Shown here in pieces: positions 54,250 through 63,949 of a stretch of 64,000 bases of DNA. The stretch's first letter is position 1. Each line of letters begins with the position of its first letter. The translations under genes and the position numbers were made by a program. A model generated the notes under the pieces. The model saw only the letters and a program-made list of their open reading frames with translations. It ran no database searches and had not been told where the DNA came from. This DNA is from JAEUJM01 sp041908445 (GTDB lineage: Bacteria > Actinomycetota > Acidimicrobiia > Acidimicrobiales > DATDAH01), in NCBI GenBank assembly GCA_041908445.1, contig JAYRFK010000010.1, positions 62,001 through 126,000 on the forward strand. The letters are read 5' to 3'.

Positions 54250-54280
54250 CGCCCCCGCGTTCGGGGCGTGCGGCGACCGT

Positions 54281-54286
54281 TAGGGT
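54281..54286 (+). promoter_or_regulatory. Candidate -10 element, leaderless otsB
   Basis: TAGGGT ends seven nt before the GTG at 54294. Its last bases contain an earlier in-frame GTG (54285), which supports 54294 as the real start. Confidence 0.4.
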
Positions 54287-54293
54287 GAACGAC

Positions 54294-55070
54294 GTGACCG
54301 GCGACGAGGTGCCCGCGGACCTGCTCGGCCGCCTCACCCACGACCCCGAGGACGCGGCGATCATCATCGACTACGACGGCACCCTGGCGCCGATCGTCGA
54401 CGACCCCACCCAGGCCATGCCGCTGGCCGACGTCCCCGACCTGCTCGACGACCTCAGCCGCCGCTACGGCCGGGTCGCGGTGGTGTCGGGCCGGCCCCTC
54501 GCCTTCCTCCTCGACGTGCTCCCGCACTCGCTGATCCTCACCGGGCTCTACGGCCTCGAGGCCCTCGGCGACGGCCGCCGTTTCGACCATCCCCAGGGCG
54601 GCTCGTGGCGCGAGGTCATCGACGACGTGGCGTCACTCGGCGAGGTGCGCGGGCCCGCTGGCATGCTCGTCGAGCGCAAGGGCCTCTCGCTCACCCTGCA
54701 CTTCCGCACCCACCCCGAGATCGAGGACGAGGTGCGGGCGTGGGCCGAGTCCCAGGCCGCCCGGTCCGGACTTCGCTGCCGGCCCGCCCGCATGTCCTAC
54801 GAGCTGCACCCGCCCATCGACGTGGACAAGGGCACCGCGGTCCGCAACATCGCCAACGGCGTCCATGCCGTCTGCTACGTCGGCGACGACGTGGGCGACC
54901 TGTCCGCGTTCGGCGCCCTCGACGAGCTCGCCGGCGAGGGCCGCGAGACCGTGCGGGTGGCGGTGCGCAGCGAGGAGGCGGTGCCCGAGCTGCTCGACCG
55001 GGCCGATCTGGTGGTCGACGGTCCCACCGGCGTGCGCGACCTGCTGCAGCGTCTGCTCGTCCAGGCCTAG
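54294..55070 (+). CDS. otsB: Trehalose-6-phosphate phosphatase
   Basis: A 258-residue HAD phosphatase. The catalytic DYDGT loop is at residues 26-30 (nucleophile D26, acid/base D28). VVSGRP, HPPIDVDKGTAVRNI and the metal-binding VGDDVGDLSAF are typical of OtsB. It removes phosphate from trehalose-6-phosphate made by OtsA, whose gene is convergent 22 bp downstream. GTG at 54294 or 54285. Action on glucosyl-3-phosphoglycerate is conceivable given gpgS nearby, but trehalose is the expected substrate. Confidence 0.9.
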   Translation: MTGDEVPADLLGRLTHDPEDAAIIIDYDGTLAPIVDDPTQAMPLADVPDLLDDLSRRYGRVAVVSGRPLAFLLDVLPHSLILTGLYGLEALGDGRRFDHPQGGSWREVIDDVASLGEVRGPAGMLVERKGLSLTLHFRTHPEIEDEVRAWAESQAARSGLRCRPARMSYELHPPIDVDKGTAVRNIANGVHAVCYVGDDVGDLSAFGALDELAGEGRETVRVAVRSEEAVPELLDRADLVVDGPTGVRDLLQRLLVQA

Positions 55071-55092
55071 TGCACCTCGGCCCTGGGCCGGA

Positions 55093-56469
55093 TCAGGCCC
55101 CGGCGGCGCCCAGGAGGTCGGCCAGCCAGTCCTGCGGGGTGCGCGCGGTGACGATGTCCAGGCGCCGTCGGTGGCGGGCGCTGCGCTCCTCCGCGGGCAG
55201 CGACAGGGCCTCGTGGAGCGCGTCGGCGGTGCCGGCCACGTCGAACGGGTGGGCCCGGACCGCGGTGGCGCCGACCTCCTCCCAGACCCCGGCTTCGGGG
55301 CTCAGCACCAGCACCGACTCCCTGGCGCTGACCAGGGTCCCTTCCTTGGCCACCAGGTTCAGCCCGTCGCGGACCGGGTTGACGAGGAGCACGTCGGCGA
55401 GGGCCAGCGCGGCGACCGACCGGGGGAAGTCGTCGGAGGGGTCGAACAGGATCGGCGTCCAGCCCGGCGTGGCCCACCGCCGGTTGACGTCGGCCACGAC
55501 CCGCTCGACCTCCTGTCGGTAGGCGAGGTACTCGGGCAGCCCCTCCCGGGAGGGGTAGACGAAGGCGCCGAACACGACCCGCTCCCGCCACTCGGGGTAC
55601 GCATCGAGCAGGTCGTCGTAGGCGAGGAAGCCCCGCAACAGGTTCTTGGACAGCTCGATGCGGTCGACGCGGACGAGCAGGCGGCGGTCGCCGACCTCGG
55701 CGGCCAGCTCGGCGGCGGCGGCCCGACCCGCAGGCGACCCGGCCACGGCGGCGAGATCGTCAGGGTCGGAGGGGAGGGGCGAGACGAACGTGCGGGGCGC
55801 CTCGCCCAGCACCAGTCGGGCGCTCGCCTCGAAGTCCGCGGCCCAGCGGGTGCAGTGGAAGCCGCAGGCGTCGTGGGCGGCGAGGCCCTCGAGCAGCTCG
55901 CGGGCCTCGGCGTCGGGCAGCACCCGCAGCAGCTCCGGCGGCGCGAACGGCGTGTGGCTGAAGTGCACGAGCGCGAGGTCGGGCCGCCGTTCGGCCACCC
56001 GGGGCGCCACCAGGCAGAGGTGGTAGTCCTGGATCAGGACGGCCGCCCCCTCCGGGGCGTCGGCGACCACCGCGTCGGCGAACGCCTCGTTGACCCGGCG
56101 GTAGGCGGCCCAGGCCTCCCGCCAGCGCCGGTCGAAGCGGGGCCGGCGGGCGGTCTCGAACAGGCCGTGGTGCAGGAACCAGAGCACCGCGTTGCAGACC
56201 ACGTCGTAGGCCAGGCGGAAGTCGTCCGGGTCGACGGCGAGGGCCCGCACCCGGAAGCCCTCGGCCTCGATCACACCGCCGGCCGCGGCCTCGCGGTCGG
56301 CGTCGGACATGGCCGCGGCGATCCAGGTCGCGCCGGTGCCGGCGACGAGCGGCCCGATCCCGGAGACCAGGCCGCCGGCCCCCCGCTTGGCCACCAGGCC
56401 GCCCGCCTCGTCCCGCCGGAACGACACCGGACCGCGGTTCGACACGATCACCACGGGTCGCTCGGCCAT
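55093..56469 (-). CDS. otsA: Trehalose-6-phosphate synthase (GT20)
   Basis: A 458-residue GT20 glycosyltransferase. VVIVSNRGPVSFRRDE at the N-terminus, IQDYHLCLVAP, LVHFSHTPFAPPELLRVLP, VDRIELSKNLLRGFLAY and the donor-binding VNPVRDGLNLVAKEG are the family signatures. It joins glucose from a nucleotide sugar to glucose-6-phosphate. TAGGTT ends seven nt before the ATG at 56469. Convergent with otsB and divergent from glycerate kinase. A related glucosylglycerol-phosphate synthase activity cannot be excluded. Confidence 0.92.
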   Translation of the reverse strand: MAERPVVIVSNRGPVSFRRDEAGGLVAKRGAGGLVSGIGPLVAGTGATWIAAAMSDADREAAAGGVIEAEGFRVRALAVDPDDFRLAYDVVCNAVLWFLHHGLFETARRPRFDRRWREAWAAYRRVNEAFADAVVADAPEGAAVLIQDYHLCLVAPRVAERRPDLALVHFSHTPFAPPELLRVLPDAEARELLEGLAAHDACGFHCTRWAADFEASARLVLGEAPRTFVSPLPSDPDDLAAVAGSPAGRAAAAELAAEVGDRRLLVRVDRIELSKNLLRGFLAYDDLLDAYPEWRERVVFGAFVYPSREGLPEYLAYRQEVERVVADVNRRWATPGWTPILFDPSDDFPRSVAALALADVLLVNPVRDGLNLVAKEGTLVSARESVLVLSPEAGVWEEVGATAVRAHPFDVAGTADALHEALSLPAEERSARHRRRLDIVTARTPQDWLADLLGAAGA

Positions 56470-56476
56470 GGTGCCG

Positions 56477-56482
56477 AACCTA
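56477..56482 (-). promoter_or_regulatory. Candidate -10 element, leaderless otsA
   Basis: TAGGTT on the minus strand ends seven nt before the ATG at 56469, with no Shine-Dalgarno sequence. Confidence 0.45.
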
Positions 56483-56581
56483 CCCGGCGCCGACCGACGG
56501 GTGGCCCGGCCCGCTCCCGGCAGGGCGCCGCATCGGTGAGAGCCGGGGGGAGCGGGGCACGCCATCGGCCAGACTGGGCCG

Positions 56582-57571
56582 GTGAGGATGGTGGCCGCGC
56601 CCGACAAGTTCCGGGGGACGGCGTCGGCGACCGAGGTGGCCGACGCCATCGGCCGGGCCGCCTGGGAGGCGGGCTGGCGGTGCGACGAGGTGCCCATGGC
56701 CGACGGCGGCGAGGGGCTGCTCGAGGCGCTCGGCGGCCCGAACCGCACGTCGACGGTCACCGGCCCCCTCGGCGACCCGGTCGACGCCCCGTGGCGGCTC
56801 GACCGGTCGACCGCGGTCATCGAGATGGCCCTGGCGTCCGGCCTGACCCTGGTGGGCGGGGCCGACGAGAACGACCCCGTGTCCGCGTCGACCTACGGCA
56901 CCGGCGAGCTCATCAACGACGCGCTGGAAGCCGGCGCCCGCCGCATCATCGTCGGGGTCGGCGGCTCGGCCACCACCGACGGCGGCCTGGGCGCGCTGCG
57001 GGCGCTCTACCCGCTGCAGCGCCTGCGCGGGATCGAGCTGATCGTCGCCTGCGACGTCACCATCGGCTTCGCGGACGCCGCCGAGCGGTTCGCCCCGCAG
57101 AAGGGGGCGTCACCGGCCCAGGTCGAGCTGCTGCGCCGCCGCCTCGAGCGGCTGGCCCAGGTGTACGAGGACGAGCACGGTGTCGACGTCCGCTCGCTCC
57201 GGGGCAGCGGGGCCGCCGGCGGCCTGGCCGGGGGGCTGGCCGCGGCCGGCGCCACCCTCGTGGACGGCTTCGAGGTCGTGGCCGAGGAGGTCGGCCTCGA
57301 CGAGAAGCTGGAGGGCGCCGACCTCGTGGTCACCGGTGAGGGCTTCCTCGACGAGGCGTCGTTCGAGGGCAAGGTCGTCGGTGGCGTGGCCGAGCTCGCC
57401 GCCGAGCTCGGGGTCCCGGTGCTGGCGGTGGTCGGCCGCGTCTACGACGAGGTCCACGACCGGGTGCCGGTCGTCTCGCTCGTCGAGCGCTTCGGCGAGG
57501 AGCGGGCGCTGCACGACACCGCCGCCTGCGTCACCGAGGCCGTCACCGCCCACCTCGCCACCCTCACCTGA
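56582..57571 (+). CDS. glxK: Glycerate kinase (GK-I / GarK-GlxK family)
   Basis: A 329-residue glycerate 2-kinase-type enzyme. VAAPDKFRGTASATEVADAI at the N-terminus, PMADGGEGLLEAL, GVGGSATTDGGLGAL and GEGFLDEASFEGKV are the family signatures. It phosphorylates glycerate with ATP, normally giving 2-phosphoglycerate. The GTG at 56582 and ATG at 56588 are both possible. Near gpgS it might recycle glycerate released from glucosylglycerate; that link is inference. A strong hairpin follows 8 bp after the stop. Confidence 0.9.
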   Translation: MRMVAAPDKFRGTASATEVADAIGRAAWEAGWRCDEVPMADGGEGLLEALGGPNRTSTVTGPLGDPVDAPWRLDRSTAVIEMALASGLTLVGGADENDPVSASTYGTGELINDALEAGARRIIVGVGGSATTDGGLGALRALYPLQRLRGIELIVACDVTIGFADAAERFAPQKGASPAQVELLRRRLERLAQVYEDEHGVDVRSLRGSGAAGGLAGGLAAAGATLVDGFEVVAEEVGLDEKLEGADLVVTGEGFLDEASFEGKVVGGVAELAAELGVPVLAVVGRVYDEVHDRVPVVSLVERFGEERALHDTAACVTEAVTAHLATLT

Positions 57572-57578
57572 CGTTCCT

Positions 57579-57617
57579 CCAGCAGAAACGGAAGGTTGCA
57601 CCTTCCGTTTCTGCTGG
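57579..57617. terminator. Perfect 17 bp hairpin between convergent genes
   Basis: CCAGCAGAAACGGAAGG (57579-57595) pairs without mismatch with 57601-57617 across a 5 nt loop, and the flanks (TTC/GAA) pair partly. It lies between the stops of glxK and the convergent small membrane-protein gene, so it should end both transcripts. Confidence 0.75.
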
Positions 57618-57647
57618 AAGAAGCGGTCGGTGTGGGCGGCAGGAGGG

Positions 57648-57881
57648 TCAGGTGTCGGGTGGGCCCTTGTAGCCCTTGACCAGGATCCAGCCCACCAGGG
57701 CGACGATCCCGACGACCACGCCGAGCTTCACCAGGATGCCGATGGTGGCCACGACGAAGTGGAACAGCGACCAGGCGCCGAAGAGGGCCAGGCCACCGAT
57801 GACCACGACGGGCAGCCACGCCATGGGCGGGCGTTGGAGGTCGTCGCCCCGCCGGCGTTCGAGGTCGTCGCCCGGTGCCAT
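57648..57881 (-). CDS. Small membrane protein of unknown function
   Basis: A 77-residue protein: a charged N-terminus (MAPGDDLERRRGDDLQRP), then two adjacent hydrophobic segments (WLPVVVIGGLALFGAWSLF and IGILVKLGVVVGIVALVGWIL) and a short basic tail. No family is recognised. The ATG at 57881 is used (a GTG at 57890 is possible). It is divergent from the amidase gene, 26 bp apart. Confidence 0.6.
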   Translation of the reverse strand: MAPGDDLERRRGDDLQRPPMAWLPVVVIGGLALFGAWSLFHFVVATIGILVKLGVVVGIVALVGWILVKGYKGPPDT

Positions 57882-57894
57882 CGTCCCCACACCC

Positions 57895-57900
57895 TACGCT
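57895..57900 (+). promoter_or_regulatory. Candidate -10 element, leaderless amidase
   Basis: TACGCT ends seven nt before the ATG at 57908; no Shine-Dalgarno sequence is present. Confidence 0.5.
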
Positions 57901-57907
57901 CGCGGCC

Positions 57908-59350
57908 ATGGAACCCGACGCCGCCTTCCTCGACGCCACGGCACAGGCCGAGCTCGTCCGCACCGGCCAGGCCACCCCGCTCGAGCTCGTCGACGCCGCC
58001 ATCGAGCGCATCGAGCGCCTGAACCCGCAGCTCAACGCCGTCATCCACGAGCGCTTCGAGAAGGCCCGGGCCGAGGCGCGGGCGGACCTGCCTGACGGCC
58101 CGTTCCGGGGCGTGCCGTTCGTGCACAAGGACCTCGACGGCTACAGCGCCGGCGACCCCTACTACGGCGGGACGAAGTTCCTCCGCGACCACGACTGGCG
58201 CCCCGGCCACGACTCCCACCTCACCGCCAAGTTCCGGGCCGCCGGACTGATCTGCGTCGGTCGCACCAACACCCCCGAACTGGGCCTGGTGCCGGCCACC
58301 GAGCCGGAGACCTACGGGCCGACCCGCAACCCGTGGGACACCGGGCGCTCGACCGGTGGGTCGAGCGGGGGCTCGGCCGCCGCGGTCGCCTCCGGCATGG
58401 TGGCCATCGGCCACGCCGGCGACGGTGGCGGCTCCATCCGCATCCCCGCCAGCGAGTGCGGCCTCGTCGGGCTGAAGCCGTCGCGGGGCCGCCACTCGCT
58501 CGGCCCCGAGGCGGGGGAGAGCTGGGGCGGGCTCGTCGCCCGCCTGGCCGTCACCCGCAGCGTCCGGGACACGGCCACGCTCCTCGACGCCGTGCAGGGC
58601 GCCATGCCGGGTGACCCCTACACGGCGCCGCCGCCGCAGCGGCCCTACGCCGACGAGCTCGGCGCCGACCCCGGCTCGCTGCGCATCGGCCTCCGGGTCG
58701 AGGCGCCGAGCATCCCGGGCGACCCCCACCCCGACGCCGTCGCCGCGGTGGAGGGGGCCGCCGCACTGCTCGAGTCCCTGGGCCACCGAGTCGAGGTGGC
58801 GTCGCCGGCAGCGCTCGACGACCCCGAGTTCGTCCAATACTTCATCAACGCCTACAACGCGTGGATCGCGCGCGACCTCGAGCGCCTGGGCCAGACGGTG
58901 GGCACGCCGGTGACGGCCGACGACGTGGAGGCCGGCACCTGGGCCCTCGCCGAAGCGGGCCGCCTGGTGAGCGCCACCGACTACCTCGCCGCGGTCGAGT
59001 ACATGCACGAGTTCACCCGGCGGGTCGCCCAGTGGTGGGCCGACGGCTTCGACCTGCTGCTCACGCCCACCATCCCCGAGCCGCCTCCGCACCTCGGCGA
59101 GTTCAGCGGCACCCCGGACAACCCGCTCGTCGGCCTCTTCCGCTCGGCCGAGATCGTGCCCTTCACCGCGCCGTTCAACACCACGGGCCAGCCGGCGATC
59201 TCGCTGCCCCTGCACTGGAACGCCGACGGCCTGCCCATCGGCGTGCAGCTCGTGGCCGCCTACGGCCGTGAGGACCAGCTGATCGCGGTGGCGAGCCAGC
59301 TCGAGCAGGCGGCCCCCTGGGCCGACCGCCGCCCACCCGCCCACGCCTGA
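57908..59350 (+). CDS. Amidase-signature family hydrolase
   Basis: A 480-residue amidase with the Ser-cisSer-Lys triad: K74 (PFVHKDLDG), cis-Ser S153 (STGGSSGGSAAAV) and nucleophile S176 (GDGGGSIRIPAS). It hydrolyses an amide bond; the family includes nonspecific amidases, 6-aminohexanoate-cyclic-dimer hydrolases and GatA. gatB/gatC are absent and the sequence lacks clear GatA features, so a catabolic amidase is more likely. The substrate is unknown. ATG at 57908, probably leaderless. Confidence 0.87.
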   Translation: MEPDAAFLDATAQAELVRTGQATPLELVDAAIERIERLNPQLNAVIHERFEKARAEARADLPDGPFRGVPFVHKDLDGYSAGDPYYGGTKFLRDHDWRPGHDSHLTAKFRAAGLICVGRTNTPELGLVPATEPETYGPTRNPWDTGRSTGGSSGGSAAAVASGMVAIGHAGDGGGSIRIPASECGLVGLKPSRGRHSLGPEAGESWGGLVARLAVTRSVRDTATLLDAVQGAMPGDPYTAPPPQRPYADELGADPGSLRIGLRVEAPSIPGDPHPDAVAAVEGAAALLESLGHRVEVASPAALDDPEFVQYFINAYNAWIARDLERLGQTVGTPVTADDVEAGTWALAEAGRLVSATDYLAAVEYMHEFTRRVAQWWADGFDLLLTPTIPEPPPHLGEFSGTPDNPLVGLFRSAEIVPFTAPFNTTGQPAISLPLHWNADGLPIGVQLVAAYGREDQLIAVASQLEQAAPWADRRPPAHA

Positions 59351-59387
59351 CCGTGACCGTGCCGAGTGGCGTCCTGCGCGCCGGCGG

Positions 59388-60263
59388 TCAGGTGGTGCGG
59401 CGGTAGGCGGGGGACTCGAGGGGCGGCGGGCGCTCTCCCAGCTCGACGGTGACCGGCGCGGCGCCGGCGGGGGTGAGGTCCACGGCGGCGCCGGGGTCGA
59501 CGCCGGCACGGCGCAGGGCCGTGGCCATGACCGCGGCCGCCTGGGGCGAGAGCTCGGCCAGCGGCCGGTTGCGGTGGTGACGCACGCCGAGGTCGACCTG
59601 GGCGATGCCGGCGAGGCCGACGAGGCGGTGCACGTCGATGAGCAGGCCGAGGTCGACGCCGTAGCCCTGCACGAAGGGCAGGCGCTCGAGCACCTCGCGC
59701 CGGCCGGCGTACTCACCGGAGAGCGGCTGCACCACGCCGTCGAGCTCGGGGAACAGCAGGGCCACGAGCGGGCGGGCGACGAGCTCGGTGACCCGGCCGC
59801 CGCCTTCCTGGCGGTCGTTCAACGGGCGCTCGTAGAAGCCCTTGACGAACCCGATGGTGGGGTCGGTGAGCAGGGGGCCGAGCAGCCCGGTCACGAAGGC
59901 GGTGTCGAACTCGCGCACGTCGGCGTCGCACCAGACGACGAGGTCGCCCTTGGAGGCGAGCATCGAGGTCCACAGCGCCTCGCCCTTGCCCTGCCCGTCC
60001 GTGGTGCGGACCACGGCGGCGCCGGCGTCGGCGGCCGCGGCGGCGGTGCGGTCGGAGGAATGGTCGTCGACCACGAGCAGCTCGTCGACGAGGGGCACGT
60101 CGTCCACCAGGCGCGTCCGGATGGTGTCCACGATGGCGCCGACGGTGGCCGCCTCGTCGCGCGCCGGGAGGCACACGGAGACGGTGACGTCCCCCTTGGC
60201 CGCCACCAGGGCCTCGGCCGTGAAGTCCCGGTGGTGGAAGGTCGGTGGCGGCGCCGACGGCAC
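59388..60263 (-). CDS. gpgS: Glucosyl-3-phosphoglycerate synthase (GT81)
   Basis: A 291-residue GT-A glycosyltransferase. VSVCLPARDEAATVGAIVDTI, DELLVVDDHSSDRT, GKGEALWTSMLASKGDLVVWCDADV (metal-binding DAD) and QPLSGEYAGRREVLE match mycobacterial GpgS. It transfers glucose to 3-phosphoglycerate, the first step to glucosylglycerate and, in mycobacteria, methylglucose lipopolysaccharide. The phosphatase GpgP is not seen in the window. The GTG at 60263 is preceded by TACGAT six nt upstream. It is divergent from thrC with 18 bp between start codons. Confidence 0.9.
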   Translation of the reverse strand: MPSAPPPTFHHRDFTAEALVAAKGDVTVSVCLPARDEAATVGAIVDTIRTRLVDDVPLVDELLVVDDHSSDRTAAAAADAGAAVVRTTDGQGKGEALWTSMLASKGDLVVWCDADVREFDTAFVTGLLGPLLTDPTIGFVKGFYERPLNDRQEGGGRVTELVARPLVALLFPELDGVVQPLSGEYAGRREVLERLPFVQGYGVDLGLLIDVHRLVGLAGIAQVDLGVRHHRNRPLAELSPQAAAVMATALRRAGVDPGAAVDLTPAGAAPVTVELGERPPPLESPAYRRTT

Positions 60264-60269
60264 GCGGCC

Positions 60270-60275
60270 ATCGTA
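60270..60275 (-). promoter_or_regulatory. Candidate -10 element, leaderless gpgS
   Basis: TACGAT on the minus strand ends six nt before the GTG at 60263, within the 18 bp separating the gpgS and thrC start codons. Confidence 0.45.
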
Positions 60276-60281
60276 GGGACC

Positions 60282-61565
60282 ATGGCGCGCCAGTCCTCGC
60301 TCCGGTGCCGGGTCTGTGGCGCGACCCGTGCCGACTCACCCGTGCAGTACTGCGACGAGTGCTTCGGCCCGCTCGACGTGGTGGTCGGCCCGACCGGGCT
60401 CGACGCGGCCGAGTTGCGGGCGCGGATCGAGGCCGGCCCGGCGTCGATGTGGCGCTACGCCGATCTCCTCGCGTTCGACGAGCCGCCGGGCGCCGACGCG
60501 GTCGGGTGGACGCCGCTCGTCGAGGCCCGCGCCCTCGGGCGGGACCTGGGCGTGACCGACCTCCGCCTGAAGGACGAGGGCGCCAACCCGGGCGGCTCGT
60601 TCAAGGACCGGGTCGTGGCCGCCGCGCTCAGCCGGGCGCTCGACACGGGCGCCCGGGTCCTGGCCTGCGCCTCCACCGGCAACCTGGCCCTCGCGGTGGC
60701 GGGCGCCGCCCGGCGCGCCGGGCTGGCCTCGGTGGTGATCGTGCCGGAGGCCCTCCCCGCCGCGGACCAGGCCGCGATCGCCGCCGAGGGGGCGGTCGTC
60801 GTGCCGGTCGCCGGCGACTACGACGCCGCCAACCGCCTGGCCAGCGAGGCGTCGATGACCGGCGAGAGCGAGGCCTGGGGCTGGGTGAACGTCGGCCTGC
60901 GTCCCTGGTACGTCGAGGGGTCGGTGACCGTGGCCCACGAGATCGCCGAGCAGCTCGGCTGGGCCGTCCCCGACGCGGTGGTGGCGCCCATGGCGTCCGG
61001 GGCCTTCGCGCTCGCCCTGCACCGGGGCTTCGTCGACCTCGCCGAGGCCGGCCTCGTCCCACCCGGGCCGCCGCCGGCGCTGTGGGTCGTCCAGCCGGAG
61101 GGCTGCGCGCCGGTGGCGGCGGCCTTCGCCACCGGGGCGGACGACGTGGCGCCCGTACGCCCGGACACTTTCGCCTCCTCGCTGGCCATGGGTGACCCGC
61201 CGGACGGCCCCGAGGTGCTCGCCGTGGCCCGCACCAGCACCGGCGGGGTGCTCGCGGTGCCCGAGGCGGAGATCGCGCCGGCCCAGGCCCGGCTGGCCGC
61301 GCTCGAGGGCCTCACCACCGAGCCCGCCGGCGGGGTGGTGGTCGCGGGCGTGGCCCGGGTCGCCGCGGTCGGCCGCCTCCCGGCCGGGTCGACGGTCGTG
61401 GCCTGCCTCACCGGTGGCGCGGCGAGCGCCCGCCCCGTGCCCACCACGGGCCCGTCGGGAGGTGGCAGCGGCCGGGTCGCCGGTACGATCCCACCCACTG
61501 TCTCCGCCCTCTCGGCCGCCGTGGCCGGCGGGCACTCCGACGCACCAGAGGATCCGAGCCGATGA
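60282..61565 (+). CDS. thrC: Threonine synthase-like PLP enzyme with zinc ribbon
   Basis: A 427-residue fold-type II PLP enzyme. An N-terminal zinc ribbon (C9, C12, C24, C27) precedes the catalytic part, with PLP-lysine K108 in NPGGSFKDR, the phosphate-binding region CASTGNLALAVA and EALPAADQAA. It should convert O-phosphohomoserine to threonine. The C-terminal 50 residues are a low-complexity extension. The stop overlaps the start of the MoaD-like gene (ATGA), so the two are translationally coupled. That pairing recurs in actinobacteria, but its meaning is unclear. Confidence 0.85.
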   Translation: MARQSSLRCRVCGATRADSPVQYCDECFGPLDVVVGPTGLDAAELRARIEAGPASMWRYADLLAFDEPPGADAVGWTPLVEARALGRDLGVTDLRLKDEGANPGGSFKDRVVAAALSRALDTGARVLACASTGNLALAVAGAARRAGLASVVIVPEALPAADQAAIAAEGAVVVPVAGDYDAANRLASEASMTGESEAWGWVNVGLRPWYVEGSVTVAHEIAEQLGWAVPDAVVAPMASGAFALALHRGFVDLAEAGLVPPGPPPALWVVQPEGCAPVAAAFATGADDVAPVRPDTFASSLAMGDPPDGPEVLAVARTSTGGVLAVPEAEIAPAQARLAALEGLTTEPAGGVVVAGVARVAAVGRLPAGSTVVACLTGGAASARPVPTTGPSGGGSGRVAGTIPPTVSALSAAVAGGHSDAPEDPSR

Positions 61566-61837
61566 GCGTTACCGTCCGCGTGCCCACCACCCTGCGCACC
61601 CTCACCGGGGGCGAGTCCGAAGTCGCGGTCGACGGCGCCACCGTCGGCGACGTCCTCACCGCCCTCGACGCGGCCCACCCCGGCTTCAAGGACAAGCTCT
61701 TCGACGACGAGGGCAACCTGCGCCGCTTCGTCAACGTCTTCGTGGCCGACGACGACGTGCGCTTCATGGACGGCCTCGCCACCCCCGTCCCCGACGGCGA
61801 GACCCTCTCGATCATCCCCGCCGTCGCCGGCGGCTGA
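61562..61837 (+). CDS. MoaD/ThiS-family sulfur carrier protein
   Basis: A 91-residue ubiquitin-like protein ending in the functional Gly-Gly (IIPAVAGG). VRVPTTLRTLTGGESEVAVDG, FVNVFVADDDVRFMDGLATPV and DGETLSIIPAVAGG match the MoaD/ThiS/CysO group. The C-terminal Gly is adenylated and thiocarboxylated to donate sulfur. Linkage to threonine synthase rather than to molybdopterin or thiamin genes recalls CysO-type cysteine biosynthesis. Which pathway it serves is not determined. Confidence 0.88.
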   Translation: MSVTVRVPTTLRTLTGGESEVAVDGATVGDVLTALDAAHPGFKDKLFDDEGNLRRFVNVFVADDDVRFMDGLATPVPDGETLSIIPAVAGG

Positions 61838-61956
61838 ACCGCTGACCCGGGCGTAGGTCGCCCGGCCCCTTCTCGGCCCGGCGGCTGGGCCGATCGGCCC
61901 TTCGCGCTCCACCGCGCCAGCGCACCCGACGATCCCCCTCTCGCTGCGGGAACCGA

Positions 61957-62010
61957 TCCCCGGCGGAGGTGCGGCTCGGAGGCGGCGGCCCCGAACCCCT
62001 CCGCCGGGGA
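61957..62010. repeat. Inverted repeat with 13 bp arms
   Basis: TCCCCGGCGGAGG (61957-61969) pairs exactly with 61998-62010 across 28 nt. It may end the thrC-moaD transcript or be a REP-like element. Confidence 0.5.
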
Positions 62011-62113
62011 GGCTCGCTCCTTTGGTCCTCCTTCGTCGGACCGCCTCCGGCAGCCCGTTCGTCGCCGCGGCGCCTGCGCTCCGCTCCGGCACGTCACCGT
62101 GCGGGTAGCCGGA

Positions 62114-62140
62114 TTAGCACTCTCCCCTCTAGAGTGCTAA
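62114..62140. promoter_or_regulatory. CIRCE operator (HrcA site)
   Basis: TTAGCACTC (62114-62122), nine nt, GAGTGCTAA (62132-62140): an exact match to the CIRCE consensus bound by HrcA. It lies 50 bp before the groEL ATG, so groEL is heat-shock controlled by HrcA. Confidence 0.97.
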
Positions 62141-62190
62141 TGCTTACGTCACACGCACGCCAACCGGTCAGCCAACGGAGGACCAACCGC

Positions 62191-63819
<1,629 letters not shown>

Positions 63820-63866
63820 CCCTCGTCCGGTCGGGCCGTCCGCGAGGGCGTCCCGCCGAGGATCGA

Positions 63867-63906
63867 GCTGGTGGCCGGCCCCGCGGGGTCGGCCACCAGC
63901 CGTTTT
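63867..63906 (+). terminator. Intrinsic terminator of groEL
   Basis: GCTGGTGGCC (63867-63876) pairs with GGCCACCAGC (63891-63900), with further GC pairing inside the loop, and CGTTTT follows. It lies 47 bp after the groEL stop. Confidence 0.85.
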
Positions 63907-63949
63907 GGGCGGCCACTTCCAGGTCACGCCCCGGGCCCGACCTCCGGGT

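Larger units (their letters stand above)
61838..62190. other. 353 bp intergenic region upstream of groEL
   Basis: No gene is supported here; the groEL frame extends back to 61969, but that extension lacks GroEL similarity. The region holds a long-armed inverted repeat (61957-62010) and the CIRCE operator (62114-62140). Its composition includes REP-like GC palindromes. Confidence 0.6.

Noticed and set aside
61969..62190. N-terminal extension of GroEL
   Set aside because: No GroEL similarity before MSKTIAFDEEARRG; the region holds CIRCE and an inverted repeat.
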